A DNA stretch of 64,000 bases. Origin: Prochlorococcus sp. AG-347-M23 (GTDB taxonomy: Bacteria > Cyanobacteriota > Cyanobacteriia > PCC-6307 > Cyanobiaceae). The notes under the pieces are model-generated. The model saw only the letters and a program-made list of their open reading frames with translations, made no database searches and was not told the origin of the DNA. Every line of letters begins with the position of its first letter. Position 1 is the stretch's first letter. Position numbers and translations under genes: made by a program. Of the stretch, positions 1 to 9,240 are shown piece by piece. The stretch is from the NCBI GenBank assembly GCA_003278855.1, contig QCCU01000007.1, positions 1-64,000 on the forward strand, read 5' to 3'.

Positions 1-280
1 CTGAAGCTTGGGGGATAACTTGTTGAACTTCCCCAAGTGCTCCATTTCTTCCTACGCTTTGATGACCAAGGTGCGGTGGTCTAACACCATGCAATTTGAG
101 CAAGAAGACTTCAGGATCTCCAAGCCCTCTTGCTGAGGTTATAAAAGTTTTAAAGCCTTTGGCCCTCATTCTCCTCAAAAGACGAGTTTCATAACCACCC
201 TCAAGAGGAGCAAAGATTGCAAGACATTTTTTAGTTTTTAAATCGTTATGAAACTTTTTCCCTGTGAGAAGTAACGGCAT
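1..280 (-). CDS. ndhN: NAD(P)H-quinone oxidoreductase subunit N (5' part, runs off window)
   Basis: Translating the minus strand from the ATG at 278-280 gives about 93 residues beginning [15 protein letters not shown] and continuing through [17 protein letters not shown] and [12 protein letters not shown] recognise this as NdhN, a peripheral subunit found only in the cyanobacterial/plastid NDH-1 complex, which oxidises reduced ferredoxin and passes electrons to plastoquinone in cyclic and respiratory electron flow at the thylakoid. The full protein is about 155-160 residues, so the C-terminal 40% lies left of the window. It is divergent from the ribosomal operon and shares a 278-base spacer with rplC. 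Confidence 0.93.
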   Translation of the reverse strand, partial: MPLLLTGKKFHNDLKTKKCLAIFAPLEGGYETRLLRRMRAKGFKTFITSARGLGDPEVFLLKLHGVRPPHLGHQSVGRNGALGEVQQVIPQAS

Positions 281-558
281 AAAAATTTCCTTTATTTCTA
301 TTTTATTTTATTTTATGGTACTTGATGATGTACAATTATGATTCAGTGAATTTTTAAGCTCGCAAGCTAGCCGAGCCTCTGTCAAATTTCACATTTTTTA
401 GCGTTTCGTTAAAAAATTCAGGTGGGTTTATCCCAGGAGAAACTATCTATTTTCAGATAAGTCTCAACCTTATTAATTGTTTTTTTATTAACTTAACCTT
501 AATAACTAAAGGGTTTAGATAATTTAAAAATCATTAGGAGCTAGCCTAATTTAGTCTT
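281..558 (+). promoter_or_regulatory. Divergent ndhN/rplC spacer and structured leader of the ribosomal operon
   Basis: This is a 278-base gap in front of an otherwise packed operon. It holds several inverted repeats in the rplC direction: GCTCG (358-362) with CGAGC (372-376); TGGG with CCCA around 423-435; TATCT (444-448) with AGATA (455-459), extended imperfectly by GAGA/CTC; CTAAA (506-510) with TTTAG (514-518); and ATTAGG (533-538) with CCTAAT (545-550) just before the start codon. The left part must also hold the ndhN promoter. I see no convincing -35/-10 pair. Leader control by a ribosomal protein (L4 in E. coli) is the obvious analogy, but it is inference here. Confidence 0.45.
533..550 (+). 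promoter_or_regulatory. Hairpin covering the only GGAG upstream of rplC
   Basis: ATTAGG and CCTAAT form a perfect 6-bp stem with a 6-base loop (AGCTAG). The only Shine-Dalgarno-like string upstream of rplC, GGAG at 537-540, begins inside the 5' arm and ends in the loop. It lies 18 bases from the ATG at 559, which is too far for normal use unless the hairpin folds. The site could therefore affect translation of the first operon gene, which is inference. Confidence 0.4.
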
Positions 559-1212
559 ATGTCTATAGGAATTTTAGGAAAGAAACTGGGCATGTCCCAA
601 CTTTTCGACGACAAAGGTAATTCAGTACCAGTTACTCTTATTGAGGCAGGTCCTTGCCGTGTCACTCAATTGAAAACAACCGATTTGGATGGTTACAAAG
701 CCGTTCAAATCGGTTATGGCTTGTCTAAAGATAAGCATATAAGTAAACCTGAAAAGGGACATTTATTGAAATCAGGTGAAGAACTTTTAAAGCATTTGAA
801 AGAATATAGGGTTGAAGAAACTTCATCTTATGAAGTCGGAAATCAAATAACTGTAAAAAACTTCGAGGTTGGTCAAAAAGTTGATATCAGTGGCAAATCT
901 ATGGGTAGAGGTTTTGCTGGTTATCAGAAAAGACATGGTTTTAGTAGAGGCCCTATGAGTCATGGTTCAAAAAATCATAGAGCACCTGGATCTACAGGAG
1001 CAGGAACAACTCCAGGCAGAATTTATCCTGGAAAAAGAATGGCAGGAAGATATGGAGGAAAACAGATTACTACCAAAGGTTTGTTAGTTTTAAAAATTGA
1101 TGATCAGAAAAATTTGCTTGTAGTAAAGGGTTCAGTCCCCGGTAAGCCAGGCTCAATAGTAAACATTAAGCCAAACAATGTCGTAGGCAATAAAGGAGGT
1201 GAAAAATCATGA
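559..1212 (+). CDS. rplC: 50S ribosomal protein L3
   Basis: The 217-residue protein starts [20 protein letters not shown], the standard L3 start. The central loop [20 protein letters not shown] reaches the peptidyl-transferase centre, where a glutamine is commonly methylated. The length is normal for cyanobacterial L3. It is the first gene of the merged S10-spc-alpha run. rpsJ, which precedes rplC in E. coli, is instead found behind tufA at 42889. The stop overlaps the rplD start by four bases, so translation of the two is probably coupled. Confidence 0.97.
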   Translation: MSIGILGKKLGMSQLFDDKGNSVPVTLIEAGPCRVTQLKTTDLDGYKAVQIGYGLSKDKHISKPEKGHLLKSGEELLKHLKEYRVEETSSYEVGNQITVKNFEVGQKVDISGKSMGRGFAGYQKRHGFSRGPMSHGSKNHRAPGSTGAGTTPGRIYPGKRMAGRYGGKQITTKGLLVLKIDDQKNLLVVKGSVPGKPGSIVNIKPNNVVGNKGGEKS

Positions 1213-1841
1213 CAACACTTGAAACTCTTAAGTGGGATGGTAAAAAATCTGGCAAAGTTAATCTTGATTTAGCAGTTGCTAAAGAAACTTCTTCGGCAGA
1301 TTTAATCCATAGAGCAGTCCTTAGGCAATTAGCTAATAAAAGACAAGGGACAGCATCAACTTTGACAAGATCTGAAGTGCGTGGAGGCGGCAGAAAGCCA
1401 TACAAACAGAAAGGTACAGGAAGAGCTCGTCAAGGATCAATAAGGACACCTTTAAGACCTGGCGGCGGAATAATTTTTGGACCGAAGCCACGTTCTTACA
1501 ATCTTGATATGAATCGTAAGGAACGTAGATTAGCTCTTAGAACTGCACTTATGTCTAGAGTATCTGATATGAAGGCTGTTGAAGATTTTGGATCTACTCT
1601 TAAGCATCCTAAAACAAGTGACATCATCAATGGCCTTGCTCGATTAGGTATACAAAAAACTGAAAAAGTTTTGGTTATTCTTGATAGTCCTTCCGATGTT
1701 ATAAAAAAATCAATCAATAATATTGAAAAAGTAAAATTAATCGCCGCCGATCAATTAAATGTATTTGATATTCTCAATGCCAATAAATTGGTAATAGGTC
1801 AATCAGCTATAGATAAAATTCAGGAGGTATATTCATCATGA
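1209..1841 (+). CDS. rplD: 50S ribosomal protein L4
   Basis: The 210-residue protein has the L4 hallmark [20 protein letters not shown] at about residues 58-77, the extended loop that lines the nascent-chain exit tunnel. In E. coli L4 also represses its own operon by attenuating the leader; whether it does so here is unknown, but the leader upstream of rplC is structured. The gene overlaps rplC by four bases at its 5' end and rplW by four at its 3' end. A GGAGGT ribosome-binding site lies just before its ATG inside the end of rplC. Confidence 0.97.
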   Translation: MTTLETLKWDGKKSGKVNLDLAVAKETSSADLIHRAVLRQLANKRQGTASTLTRSEVRGGGRKPYKQKGTGRARQGSIRTPLRPGGGIIFGPKPRSYNLDMNRKERRLALRTALMSRVSDMKAVEDFGSTLKHPKTSDIINGLARLGIQKTEKVLVILDSPSDVIKKSINNIEKVKLIAADQLNVFDILNANKLVIGQSAIDKIQEVYSS

Positions 1842-2140
1842 GTAAATTATTCGATTCTCGTTTAGCCGATGTAATACGAAAGCCAGTTATTACTGAGAAA
1901 GCTACAAATGCATTAGACCTTAACCAATATACTTTTGAAGTAGATCATAGAGCGGCAAAACCACAAATAAAGGCAGCTATTGAAGCCTTGTTCAGTGTTA
2001 AAGTCATAGGAGTTAACACTATGAATCCTCCTAGGAGAACAAGAAGAGTCGGGAAATTTTCCGGTAAACGTTCTCAAGTCAAGAAGGCAATTGTACGTCT
2101 TGCTGATGGAGACAAAATCCAACTATTTCCAGAATCTTAA
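1838..2140 (+). CDS. rplW: 50S ribosomal protein L23
   Basis: The 100-residue protein has the L23 core ([17 protein letters not shown], then [20 protein letters not shown] and [14 protein letters not shown]). L23 sits at the tunnel exit on 23S rRNA and is the docking site for trigger factor and signal recognition particle. The ATG overlaps the last codons of rplD and is preceded by an AGGAGG-type site. The length matches the family. Confidence 0.96.
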   Translation: MSKLFDSRLADVIRKPVITEKATNALDLNQYTFEVDHRAAKPQIKAAIEALFSVKVIGVNTMNPPRRTRRVGKFSGKRSQVKKAIVRLADGDKIQLFPES

Positions 2141-2152
2141 GGAGTTTTAATC

Positions 2153-3016
2153 ATGGCAATCCGTAAATTTAAACCTTATACACCTGGTACTAGGCAGAGA
2201 GTAGTTACTGACTTTAGTGAAATAACAAGTACAAAACCTGAAAGATCACTAATAGTTTCAAAACATAGAGTTAAAGGCAGGAATAATCGTGGAGTTATCA
2301 CTTGTCGTCATCGTGGAGGTGGTCACAAAAGGCAATATAGATTGGTCGACTTTAGAAGAGATAAAAGAGACATCAACGCTAAAGTTGCAGCTATACACTA
2401 CGATCCTCATAGAAATGCAAGGCTGGCACTTTTATTCTACGAAGATGGAGAGAAAAGATATATTATCGCTCCAGCAGGCGTAAAAGTCGGACAAAATGTC
2501 ATATCTGGAGACAGTGTTCCAATTGAAGATGGTAATGCAATGCCACTTTCTGTTATGCCATTAGGATCTAGTGTTCATTGTGTTGAGTTATATGCAGGTA
2601 GGGGTGCTCAAATGGTTAGATCCGCAGGAGCTAGTGCTCAAGTTATGGCAAAAGAGGGAGATTATGTTGCTTTAAAACTCCCATCTACTGAGGTAAGACT
2701 TGTTAGAAAAGAATGCTACGCAACGCTTGGTGAGGTAGGTAATTCTGAAATAAGAAATACTAGCTTAGGTAAAGCAGGAAGAAGAAGATGGCTTGGAAGA
2801 AGGCCTCAAGTAAGAGGTAGTGTAATGAACCCATGTGATCATCCACATGGAGGAGGAGAGGGAAAAGCACCAATTGGGAGAGCAGGCCCAGTTACTCCAT
2901 GGGGTAAACCAGCTCTTGGACTAAAGACACGTAAAAAGAACAAACCAAGTAATAAATTAGTTGTTCGAAGACGCCGTCGCGTTTCTAAGAGGAGTAGAGG
3001 AGGAAGAGACTCTTGA
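2153..3016 (+). CDS. rplB: 50S ribosomal protein L2
   Basis: The 287-residue L2 is complete, with the conserved C-terminal region GVAMNP-like string [20 protein letters not shown] at about residues 223-242. Its histidine is linked to peptidyl-transferase activity and subunit association. The N-terminal OB fold is represented by [16 protein letters not shown]. The gene is preceded by a GGAG site 12 bases after rplW. The arginine/lysine-rich tail is typical. Confidence 0.97.
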   Translation: MAIRKFKPYTPGTRQRVVTDFSEITSTKPERSLIVSKHRVKGRNNRGVITCRHRGGGHKRQYRLVDFRRDKRDINAKVAAIHYDPHRNARLALLFYEDGEKRYIIAPAGVKVGQNVISGDSVPIEDGNAMPLSVMPLGSSVHCVELYAGRGAQMVRSAGASAQVMAKEGDYVALKLPSTEVRLVRKECYATLGEVGNSEIRNTSLGKAGRRRWLGRRPQVRGSVMNPCDHPHGGGEGKAPIGRAGPVTPWGKPALGLKTRKKNKPSNKLVVRRRRRVSKRSRGGRDS

Positions 3017-3053
3017 TTACTTCATTTATTATTTCAATTTCTATTACATAATC

Positions 3054-3332
3054 ATGGGACGTTCACTAAAAAAAGGACCTTTTATAGCAGATAGCCTGCT
3101 CAAGAAGGTAGAAAAACAAAATAATGATGATGACAAGTCTGTTATCAAAACTTGGTCAAGATCCTCTACGATTTTACCTTTAATGATCGGTCATACAATC
3201 GCTGTACATAATGGCAAGACTCACATTCCAGTATTTATTACTGAACAAATGATTGGTCATAAACTCGGTGAATTTGCTCCTACACGCACTTACCGAGGTC
3301 ATATAAGAGATAAGAAAGGAGCAAAATCATGA
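3054..3332 (+). CDS. rpsS: 30S ribosomal protein S19
   Basis: I place the start at ATG 3054, giving 92 residues that begin [20 protein letters not shown], the universal S19 start. An in-frame upstream extension to 2961 would overlap the end of rplB and is not family-like. S19 binds the 16S head near the A-site finger and contacts S13. The motif [16 protein letters not shown] is conserved. The 37-base gap after rplB is larger than most in this operon, and the 3' end overlaps rplV by four bases. Confidence 0.96.
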   Translation: MGRSLKKGPFIADSLLKKVEKQNNDDDKSVIKTWSRSSTILPLMIGHTIAVHNGKTHIPVFITEQMIGHKLGEFAPTRTYRGHIRDKKGAKS

Positions 3333-3715
3333 CAAAAACACCTGAAACAACCAAAACAGCAATTGCTCATGGAAATTATGTTCGGGGATCAGCCTCTAAA
3401 GTGAGAAGAGTTTTGGATCAGATAAGGGGTAAATCTTATAGAGATGCATTGATTATGTTGGAATTTATGCCTTACAGATCTACAGACCCCATTACTAAAG
3501 TTCTAAGATCTGCGGTTGCCAATGCAGAACATAACCTTGGAATGGATCCATCTACCCTAGTTATTTCCTCTGCATGGGCTAATAGTGGTCCAGTAATGAA
3601 AAGGTATAGGCCCAGGGCTCAAGGTCGAGCTTTTTCAATTAAAAAACAGACTTGCCATATCAGTATTTCTGTTGAGTCTGCTCTTACTCAAATTAATGCG
3701 GAGGTACAAAACTAA
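3329..3715 (+). CDS. rplV: 50S ribosomal protein L22
   Basis: The 128-residue L22 has the core [19 protein letters not shown] and the long beta-hairpin string [16 protein letters not shown] (about residues 89-104) that lines the exit tunnel near the macrolide-binding region. The start overlaps the rpsS stop (ATGA), and the last base of its stop is the first base of the rpsC ATG (TAATG). Both junctions imply coupled translation. Confidence 0.96.
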   Translation: MTKTPETTKTAIAHGNYVRGSASKVRRVLDQIRGKSYRDALIMLEFMPYRSTDPITKVLRSAVANAEHNLGMDPSTLVISSAWANSGPVMKRYRPRAQGRAFSIKKQTCHISISVESALTQINAEVQN

Positions 3716-4446
3716 TGGGACATAAAATACATCCTTCTGGACTAAGATTAGGCATTACACAAGAGCATCGCTCTAAGTGGTTTGCTACTTCTAAAACATA
3801 TCCAATTCTTCTCCAAGAAGATTTTAAAATTCGTAACTTCATACAAAAAAAATATGGAGCAGCGGGAATTAGCGATGTTTTAATAGCTAGAAAAGCTGAC
3901 CAACTGGAACTTGAATTAAAAACAGCAAGACCAGGAGTTATAGTTGGAAGACAAGGAAGTGGTATTGAAGAATTAAGATCTGGCATTCAAAAAACCATAG
4001 GGGATAGAACAAGGCAAGTTAGAATAAACGTTGTTGAAGTTGAACGCGTAGATGCAGATGCTTTTTTACTAGCTGAATATATTGCGCAACAACTTGAAAA
4101 AAGAGTCGCCTTTAGAAGAACTATAAGGATGGCCTTGCAAAGGGCTCAAAGGGCTGGAGTCTTAGGTCTTAAAATTCAAGTCGGTGGCAGGTTGAATGGT
4201 GCTGAAATAGCTAGAACTGAATGGACTAGAGAAGGTAGAGTTCCATTACATACTTTGAGAGCTGAAATTGACTATGCAACACGTGAAGCTAATACAACTT
4301 ACGGTGTTCTAGGCATTAAAGTTTGGGTTTTCAAAGGTGAAGTTCTACCTAAAGAAGAACAAACTATCCCTGTGGGTGCGAGCCCTAAGAGGAAAGCTAG
4401 TAGAAGACCTCAGCAATTTGAGGATCGTTCAAATGAGAATTCATAG
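3715..4446 (+). CDS. rpsC: 30S ribosomal protein S3
   Basis: The 243-residue protein starts [20 protein letters not shown] and contains the KH-domain GxxG loop in [17 protein letters not shown] (about residues 71-87). S3 forms the mRNA entry pore with S4 and S5 and contributes to helicase activity. The gene starts on the last base of the rplV stop. The C-terminal tail is basic and low in complexity, as in other cyanobacterial S3 proteins. Confidence 0.97.
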   Translation: MGHKIHPSGLRLGITQEHRSKWFATSKTYPILLQEDFKIRNFIQKKYGAAGISDVLIARKADQLELELKTARPGVIVGRQGSGIEELRSGIQKTIGDRTRQVRINVVEVERVDADAFLLAEYIAQQLEKRVAFRRTIRMALQRAQRAGVLGLKIQVGGRLNGAEIARTEWTREGRVPLHTLRAEIDYATREANTTYGVLGIKVWVFKGEVLPKEEQTIPVGASPKRKASRRPQQFEDRSNENS

Positions 4447-4457
4447 GAGGTATAAAA

Positions 4458-4940
4458 ATGCTTAGTCCAAAACGTACTAAATTCCGTAAACAACATAGAG
4501 GCAGAATGAGGGGTGTAGCCTCAAAAGGCAATACTATTGCATTCGGTCAATTTGCTCTCCAAGCTCAAGACTGTGGCTGGGTAACTGCACGTCAGATTGA
4601 AGCAAGCAGAAGAGCTATGACTAGATATATCAAACGTGGCGGTCAAATCTGGATAAGAATATTTCCTGATAAACCTGTAACCATGAGACCTGCCGAAACC
4701 AGAATGGGTTCTGGTAAAGGTAATCCAGAGTTTTGGGTCGCAGTTGTAAAACCTGGAAGAATACTTTTTGAAATGGGTGGTGAGGATATCACTGAGGAAA
4801 CTGCAAAGGAAGCTATGCGTCTGGCTCAATACAAACTTCCTGTAAAAACAAAATTTATCTCCATTGATAAAAATCTAGAAAATTCCTCCCAAGAAAATAC
4901 AAAACAAAGTAAAGAATCTCAAGAGGAGGTTAAACAATGA
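4458..4940 (+). CDS. rplP: 50S ribosomal protein L16 with extended C-terminal tail
   Basis: The first ~137 residues are ordinary L16 ([19 protein letters not shown], then [20 protein letters not shown]). L16 helps place tRNA at the A and P sites and contacts the stalk base. The ORF continues to 160 residues with a Gln/Glu/Ser-rich tail ([18 protein letters not shown]) absent from the E. coli protein, probably disordered. An AGGAGG site precedes the ATG. The 3' end overlaps rpmC by four bases, so the tail's coding DNA also carries the rpmC ribosome-binding site. Confidence 0.96.
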   Translation: MLSPKRTKFRKQHRGRMRGVASKGNTIAFGQFALQAQDCGWVTARQIEASRRAMTRYIKRGGQIWIRIFPDKPVTMRPAETRMGSGKGNPEFWVAVVKPGRILFEMGGEDITEETAKEAMRLAQYKLPVKTKFISIDKNLENSSQENTKQSKESQEEVKQ

Positions 4941-5155
4941 AAAACTCTGAGTCACTCAAGGAATTTAAAAAATTAAATTCTGATCAAATCACTGAAAAGA
5001 TTGACCAATTGCGAAAAGATCTTTTTGATTTGAGATTCAAGCAAGCTACAAGACAGCTCAATGAAACTCATAAATTTAAAATTATCAAGAAACAAGTTGC
5101 GCAATTACTTACTCTCAGTAAGAGTCAATCTGCTTCTAAAACAACTTCTGATTAA
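4937..5155 (+). CDS. rpmC: 50S ribosomal protein L29
   Basis: This small two-helix protein of 72 residues has the L29 signature [21 protein letters not shown]29 lies at the tunnel exit beside L23. It overlaps rplP by four bases and has an AGGAGG site within the rplP tail codons. Its normal place between L16 and S17 supports the call. Confidence 0.95.
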   Translation: MKNSESLKEFKKLNSDQITEKIDQLRKDLFDLRFKQATRQLNETHKFKIIKKQVAQLLTLSKSQSASKTTSD

Positions 5156-5164
5156 TTATTAGTT

Positions 5165-5431
5165 ATGGCACTCAAAGAAAGAATTGGTACTGTTGTCAGC
5201 GACAAAATGGATAAAACAGTTGTTGTTGCTGTTATTAACAGATATCCACATCCCACTTATAAAAAAATTGTAAGTAGAACTACACGATATAAAGCGCATG
5301 ATCCAGAAAATACATGTGTTTTAGGTGATCGAGTTAAAATTAGAGAAACTAGACCGCTCAGCGCTCATAAAAGATGGGCAATAGAAGAGATTCTCAATAA
5401 AACAAGTCAAGCTAAGGAGGTTAAAAAATGA
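5165..5431 (+). CDS. rpsQ: 30S ribosomal protein S17
   Basis: The 88-residue OB-fold protein has the S17 start [21 protein letters not shown] and the C-terminal motif [15 protein letters not shown]. It is a primary 16S rRNA-binding protein. It is nine bases behind rpmC and overlaps rplN by four bases. Confidence 0.96.
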
Positions 5432-5793
5432 TTCAACAAGAAACTTATTTAACGGTTGCTGATAATAGCGGAGCAAAAAGACTTCAATGTATTAGGGTTT
5501 TAGGCTCTAATAGAAGGTATGCACATGTCGGAGATGTAATCGTAGCAACTGTAAAAGATGCTCTTCCTAATATGGGAGTTAAGAAATCTGAAGTTGTTAA
5601 AGCAGTTATTGTCAGAACTAAAGCAACATTAAGAAGAAATACTGGTAATTCAATCAGATTTGATGATAATGCTGCGGTTTTGATTAATGAAGATAAGAAT
5701 CCAAAAGGTACTAGAGTCTTTGGTCCTGTAGCTAGAGAACTTCGGGATAAAAATTATACAAAGATTGTTTCTCTTGCTCCGGAGGTGATTTAA
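5428..5793 (+). CDS. rplN: 50S ribosomal protein L14
   Basis: The 121-residue L14 starts [20 protein letters not shown]. Its conserved end region includes [25 protein letters not shown]14 forms an intersubunit bridge with 16S helix 14 and is the docking partner of the silencing factor RsfS. The start overlaps rpsQ and the stop directly abuts the rplX ATG. Confidence 0.97.
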
Positions 5794-6150
5794 ATGTTGG
5801 ATTCATTAAAACAAAAGAAAAATTTCCAGAGAATAAAAATGAGAATCAAAACTGGAGATTTGGTAAAAGTAATTAATGGCAAGGACAAAGGTAAAACTGG
5901 TGAGGTTTTGAAAACTATCCCTCTTGAAAATAGAGTAGTAGTAAAGGGAATTAACCTTAGGACTAAACATGTTAAACCAACTCAGGAAGGAGAAACTGGA
6001 AGAATACTTACAGAAGAAGCATCTTTACATGCATCAAATGTAATGTTCTTTTCAAAGGATAAAAATCTTACAAGTAAGATTGAGTACTTTATTGATAAAG
6101 AGGGGGTTAAGAAAAGAAGACTGAAGAAAACTGGTGAAGTAATTGATTAA
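5794..6150 (+). CDS. rplX: 50S ribosomal protein L24
   Basis: This is a KOW-domain protein with the canonical core [19 protein letters not shown] at residues 16-34. The first 15 residues ([15 protein letters not shown]) extend beyond most L24 proteins. I keep the ATG at 5794 because a strong GGAGGTG site sits six bases upstream, while no such site precedes the internal ATG. L24 starts 50S assembly at the exit tunnel. It is followed by an unusual 74-base gap before rplE. Confidence 0.95.
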   Translation: MLDSLKQKKNFQRIKMRIKTGDLVKVINGKDKGKTGEVLKTIPLENRVVVKGINLRTKHVKPTQEGETGRILTEEASLHASNVMFFSKDKNLTSKIEYFIDKEGVKKRRLKKTGEVID

Positions 6151-6191
6151 TTTTTCATCAGAAACCAGATTTCAACTTTTTCTAATTTATC

Positions 6192-6213
6192 AATTCTGAC
6201 AAAGACCAGAATT
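6192..6213 (+). promoter_or_regulatory. Inverted repeat in the rplX-rplE gap
   Basis: AATTCTG (6192-6198) and CAGAATT (6207-6213) form a perfect 7-bp stem with an 8-base loop, ending 11 bases before the rplE ATG. The 74-base gap breaks a tightly packed run, and no clear Shine-Dalgarno site precedes rplE. In E. coli the translational repressor S8 binds the mRNA at this same L24-L5 junction. An S8 target is a positional inference; I did not match the S8 consensus base by base. Confidence 0.4.
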
Positions 6214-6224
6214 AACAAAAAATT

Positions 6225-6764
6225 ATGACTCTAAAAAATCGCTACAAAGAATCAATAAGACCAAAACTTTTAAAGGACCTTGGTCTTAAAAATATTCATC
6301 AAGTACCTAAAGTTGTCAAAGTCAACGTTAACAGAGGTCTTGGTGAGGCAGCTTCGAATTCGAAAGCTCTTGAAGCCTCTTTAAATGAAATGGCAACAAT
6401 TACAGGACAAAAGGCTTTAGTAACTAGGGCCAAAAAAGCTATCGCGGGTTTTAAAATTCGTGAAGGTATGCCAATTGGTTGTACTGTAACTTTGAGAGGA
6501 GACAGGATGTATTCTTTTTTGGAGAGATTTATAAATCTAGCTTTACCAAGAATAAGAGACTTTAGAGGAGTTAATCCAAAAAGTTTTGATGGGAGAGGTA
6601 ATTACACCGTTGGCGTGAAAGAGCAATTGATTTTTCCTGAAATCTCTTTTGATAAAATAGATTCAATAAGAGGTATGGATATAACTATTGTCACTAGTGC
6701 AAAATCAGATCAAGAAGGTAAAGCTCTTTTGCAGGAGTTAGGAATGCCTTTTAGTAAGAATTAA
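6225..6764 (+). CDS. rplE: 50S ribosomal protein L5
   Basis: The 179-residue L5 has the typical [25 protein letters not shown] start and the conserved [25 protein letters not shown] region (split in the middle of the protein). L5 binds 5S rRNA and contacts P-site tRNA. The gene following it in E. coli, rpsN (S14), is absent here, and rpsH comes directly after nine bases. The start has no obvious ribosome-binding site and lies behind a hairpin. Confidence 0.97.
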   Translation: MTLKNRYKESIRPKLLKDLGLKNIHQVPKVVKVNVNRGLGEAASNSKALEASLNEMATITGQKALVTRAKKAIAGFKIREGMPIGCTVTLRGDRMYSFLERFINLALPRIRDFRGVNPKSFDGRGNYTVGVKEQLIFPEISFDKIDSIRGMDITIVTSAKSDQEGKALLQELGMPFSKN

Positions 6765-6773
6765 ATTAAAACT

Positions 6774-7175
6774 ATGTCAAATCACGATCCTATTTCCGAT
6801 ATGCTTACTCGAATTAGAAATGCGAGTCAAAAAAAGCATACAACCACAACAATCCCAGGTTCAAAAATGTCCTTAAGTATCGCCAAAGTACTTCAAAAAG
6901 AGGGGTTCATTTCTGATATTAATGAGGAAGGTGAAGGTTATAAATCACAAATAATACTCGGCCTCAAATATAGTGGAAAAAATAAATTTCCTACTATTCG
7001 ATCCATGCAAAGAGTTAGTAAACCTGGTTTGAGAATATATAAAAATACTAGAGGTTTACCAAAAGTTCTTGGAGGTCTTGGAGTTGCCATAATATCAACT
7101 TCTAAAGGCGTTATGAGTGATCGCGATGCTAGAAAGCAAGGCATTGGCGGCGAAGTCCTCTGCTATGTTTATTAA
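6774..7175 (+). CDS. rpsH: 30S ribosomal protein S8
   Basis: The 133-residue S8 starts with [20 protein letters not shown] and ends with the family motif [20 protein letters not shown]. It is a primary binder of 16S helix 21 and, in enterobacteria, the repressor of the spc operon. It directly follows rplE because rpsN is missing from this locus. Confidence 0.97.
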   Translation: MSNHDPISDMLTRIRNASQKKHTTTTIPGSKMSLSIAKVLQKEGFISDINEEGEGYKSQIILGLKYSGKNKFPTIRSMQRVSKPGLRIYKNTRGLPKVLGGLGVAIISTSKGVMSDRDARKQGIGGEVLCYVY

Positions 7176-7187
7176 GGAGAATTAATC

Positions 7188-7727
7188 ATGTCAAGAATCG
7201 GAAAAACACCAGTACTTATTCCAGAGAAAGTTACAGTTGATTTTGATGGATTAACAGTTACAGTTAAAGGTCCTAAGGGTGAGTTAAAACGTCTCATGCC
7301 TGAGGGAGTTAGTTTTGATAAGAAAGATAATACTGTTGTCGTAAGTCCTACAACAACCAAAATACATTCAAGGCAGAGACATGGTTTATGTAGAGCTTTA
7401 ATTGCAAATATGGTTGAAGGGGTTACTCAAGGTTTTTCAAAGAAACTAGAAATTGTAGGCGTTGGATCAAGAGCACAAGTAAAAGGTAAAAATCTAGTTG
7501 TAAGTGCAGGATATAGTCATCCTGTAGAAATGATCCCCCCTGATGGTATAACATACAAGGTTGAGAGTAATACAAACGTTACTGTATCTGGAATTGATAA
7601 GGAAATTGTTGGTAATGAAGCAGCAAAAATCAGATCAATTAGACCTCCAGAACCATATAAAGGTAAAGGAATTAAATATCATGATGAGAGAATTCTCAGA
7701 AAAGCTGGTAAATCTGGCAAAAAATAA
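7188..7727 (+). CDS. rplF: 50S ribosomal protein L6
   Basis: The 179-residue protein has a tandem duplicated fold. It starts [20 protein letters not shown], and the C-terminal domain ends with [21 protein letters not shown]6 binds near the sarcin-ricin loop and the factor-binding site. An AAGGAG site lies seven bases before the ATG. Length and order are normal. Confidence 0.97.
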   Translation: MSRIGKTPVLIPEKVTVDFDGLTVTVKGPKGELKRLMPEGVSFDKKDNTVVVSPTTTKIHSRQRHGLCRALIANMVEGVTQGFSKKLEIVGVGSRAQVKGKNLVVSAGYSHPVEMIPPDGITYKVESNTNVTVSGIDKEIVGNEAAKIRSIRPPEPYKGKGIKYHDERILRKAGKSGKK

Positions 7728-7741
7728 TTCCAATTAAAAAA

Positions 7742-8110
7742 ATGACCAAACTTTCTAGGAAATTACAAACCCAAAAAAGACATAGAAGATTAAGGAGATT
7801 CTTAATTGGAGATGCAAATCGTCCAAGATTGTCTGTTTTTCGCTCTAATAACCATATTTATGCTCAGGTTATAGATGATAGCGCTCAAACAACTATTTGC
7901 TCAGCTTCAACTGTTGATAAAGAACTAAGAGAAAAATCTGAGAAATTACCCTCTGATTGTAATTCTTCTTCCATTGTTGGAAAATTATTAGCAAAGAGAG
8001 CGATAAAAAAAGGTATTAAGCAAGTAATTTTTGACCGTGGAGGTAATTTATATCACGGTAGAGTAAAAGCACTTGCAGATGCTGCTCGTGAAGCTGGCCT
8101 AGAATTCTAA
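7742..8110 (+). CDS. rplR: 50S ribosomal protein L18
   Basis: The 122-residue L18 has the conserved [20 protein letters not shown] region and the end motif [21 protein letters not shown]18 binds 5S rRNA with L5. The gene lies between rplF and rpsE, as in other bacteria. Confidence 0.97.
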   Translation: MTKLSRKLQTQKRHRRLRRFLIGDANRPRLSVFRSNNHIYAQVIDDSAQTTICSASTVDKELREKSEKLPSDCNSSSIVGKLLAKRAIKKGIKQVIFDRGGNLYHGRVKALADAAREAGLEF

Positions 8111-8126
8111 CTCTTAATTTTTTACT

Positions 8127-8747
8127 ATGACTGACACTCCAACAAAACAAGAAATTCAATCCAAGAACGATAACGTTCCTGGAGCTACGCCCGTTGAACA
8201 AAAAAAGAATAATCGTAATGATCGAAAAAGAAATAGAAGAGGTGATTCAAAAAATCTAGAGAGAGATTCTGATTGGCAAGAAAGAGTTGTTCAAATTCGA
8301 CGCGTTTCTAAGACTGTTAAGGGTGGTAAAAAAATGAGTTTTAGAGCAATTGTTGTTGTAGGTAATGAGAAAGGTCAAGTTGGTGTTGGAGTCGGTAAAG
8401 CAGGGGATGTTATTGGTGCGGTGAGAAAGGGAGTTTCAGATGGTAAAAAGAATCTTGTTAGGGTTCCCTTAACCCCAAACAATTCAATACCGACTTTATC
8501 TATTGGTCGAGATGGTGCTGCTAATGTACTAATTAGACCAGCTGCCCCTGGTACAGGTGTAATTGCTGGTGGTTCAATAAGGACAGTTTTAGAATTAGCC
8601 GGCATCAAAAATGTCTTGGCAAAAAGATTGGGTAGTAAAACACCTTTGAATAATGCAAGAGCTGCTATGGTAGCTCTTTCACAATTAAGAACACACAAAT
8701 CCGCCTCAAGGGAGAGAGGGATCTCACTTGAACAGCTCTATTCTTGA
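8127..8747 (+). CDS. rpsE: 30S ribosomal protein S5
   Basis: This 206-residue protein has a Lys/Asn-rich, probably disordered N-terminal extension (about 45 residues) before the conserved S5 core [21 protein letters not shown]5 takes part in decoding fidelity and the mRNA entry helicase. rpmD (L30), normally next, is missing, and rplO follows directly. The stop lies five bases before the rplO ATG. Confidence 0.97.
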   Translation: MTDTPTKQEIQSKNDNVPGATPVEQKKNNRNDRKRNRRGDSKNLERDSDWQERVVQIRRVSKTVKGGKKMSFRAIVVVGNEKGQVGVGVGKAGDVIGAVRKGVSDGKKNLVRVPLTPNNSIPTLSIGRDGAANVLIRPAAPGTGVIAGGSIRTVLELAGIKNVLAKRLGSKTPLNNARAAMVALSQLRTHKSASRERGISLEQLYS

Positions 8748-8752
8748 AAATT

Positions 8753-9211
8753 ATGACTTCAACATTAAATACACTTAAATCAAACTCTGGCTCGAGAAAG
8801 AAAAAATTAAGAAAGGGTAGAGGTATTGCAGCCGGTCAGGGTGCATCATGTGGTTTTGGAATGAGAGGACAAAAGTCACGTTCTGGAAGACCCACACGTC
8901 CTGGTTTTGAAGGTGGCCAAATGCCTCTTTATAGAAGAGTTCCAAAATTAAAGCACTTTGAAATAATTAACCAAAAGAACTTTTCCATAATTAATTTAGA
9001 AAAATTAAATGATTTCAAAGATAATGATACTGTTAACCTAGACTCACTAGTTAAGAAAGGATTAATCTTCAAGCCCAAATTCCCATTAAAAATCCTTGGT
9101 AACGGAAAACTTAATGTAAAGTTAACAGTCCAAGCTCATGCATTTACAAAAGTTGCAAAACAAAAAATTGAGGATGCTGGTGGATCCTGCGAGCTTATAA
9201 ATAATAAATAA
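8753..9211 (+). CDS. rplO: 50S ribosomal protein L15
   Basis: I use ATG 8753 (152 residues, [20 protein letters not shown]) rather than the TTG at 8744, because the TTG would overlap the rpsE stop and adds non-conserved residues. The glycine-rich, basic N-terminal part ([20 protein letters not shown]) is typical of L15, a 23S-binding assembly protein. It lies between rpsE and secY, with rpmD missing. Confidence 0.95.
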   Translation: MTSTLNTLKSNSGSRKKKLRKGRGIAAGQGASCGFGMRGQKSRSGRPTRPGFEGGQMPLYRRVPKLKHFEIINQKNFSIINLEKLNDFKDNDTVNLDSLVKKGLIFKPKFPLKILGNGKLNVKLTVQAHAFTKVAKQKIEDAGGSCELINNK

Positions 9212-9240
9212 ATTTACAGAAAATTTAGGTAACTTTCAAA

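Noticed and set aside
2961-3053. Upstream start for rpsS
   Set aside because: The longer frame overlaps rplB and adds 31 residues not found in S19; ATG 3054 gives the universal start.
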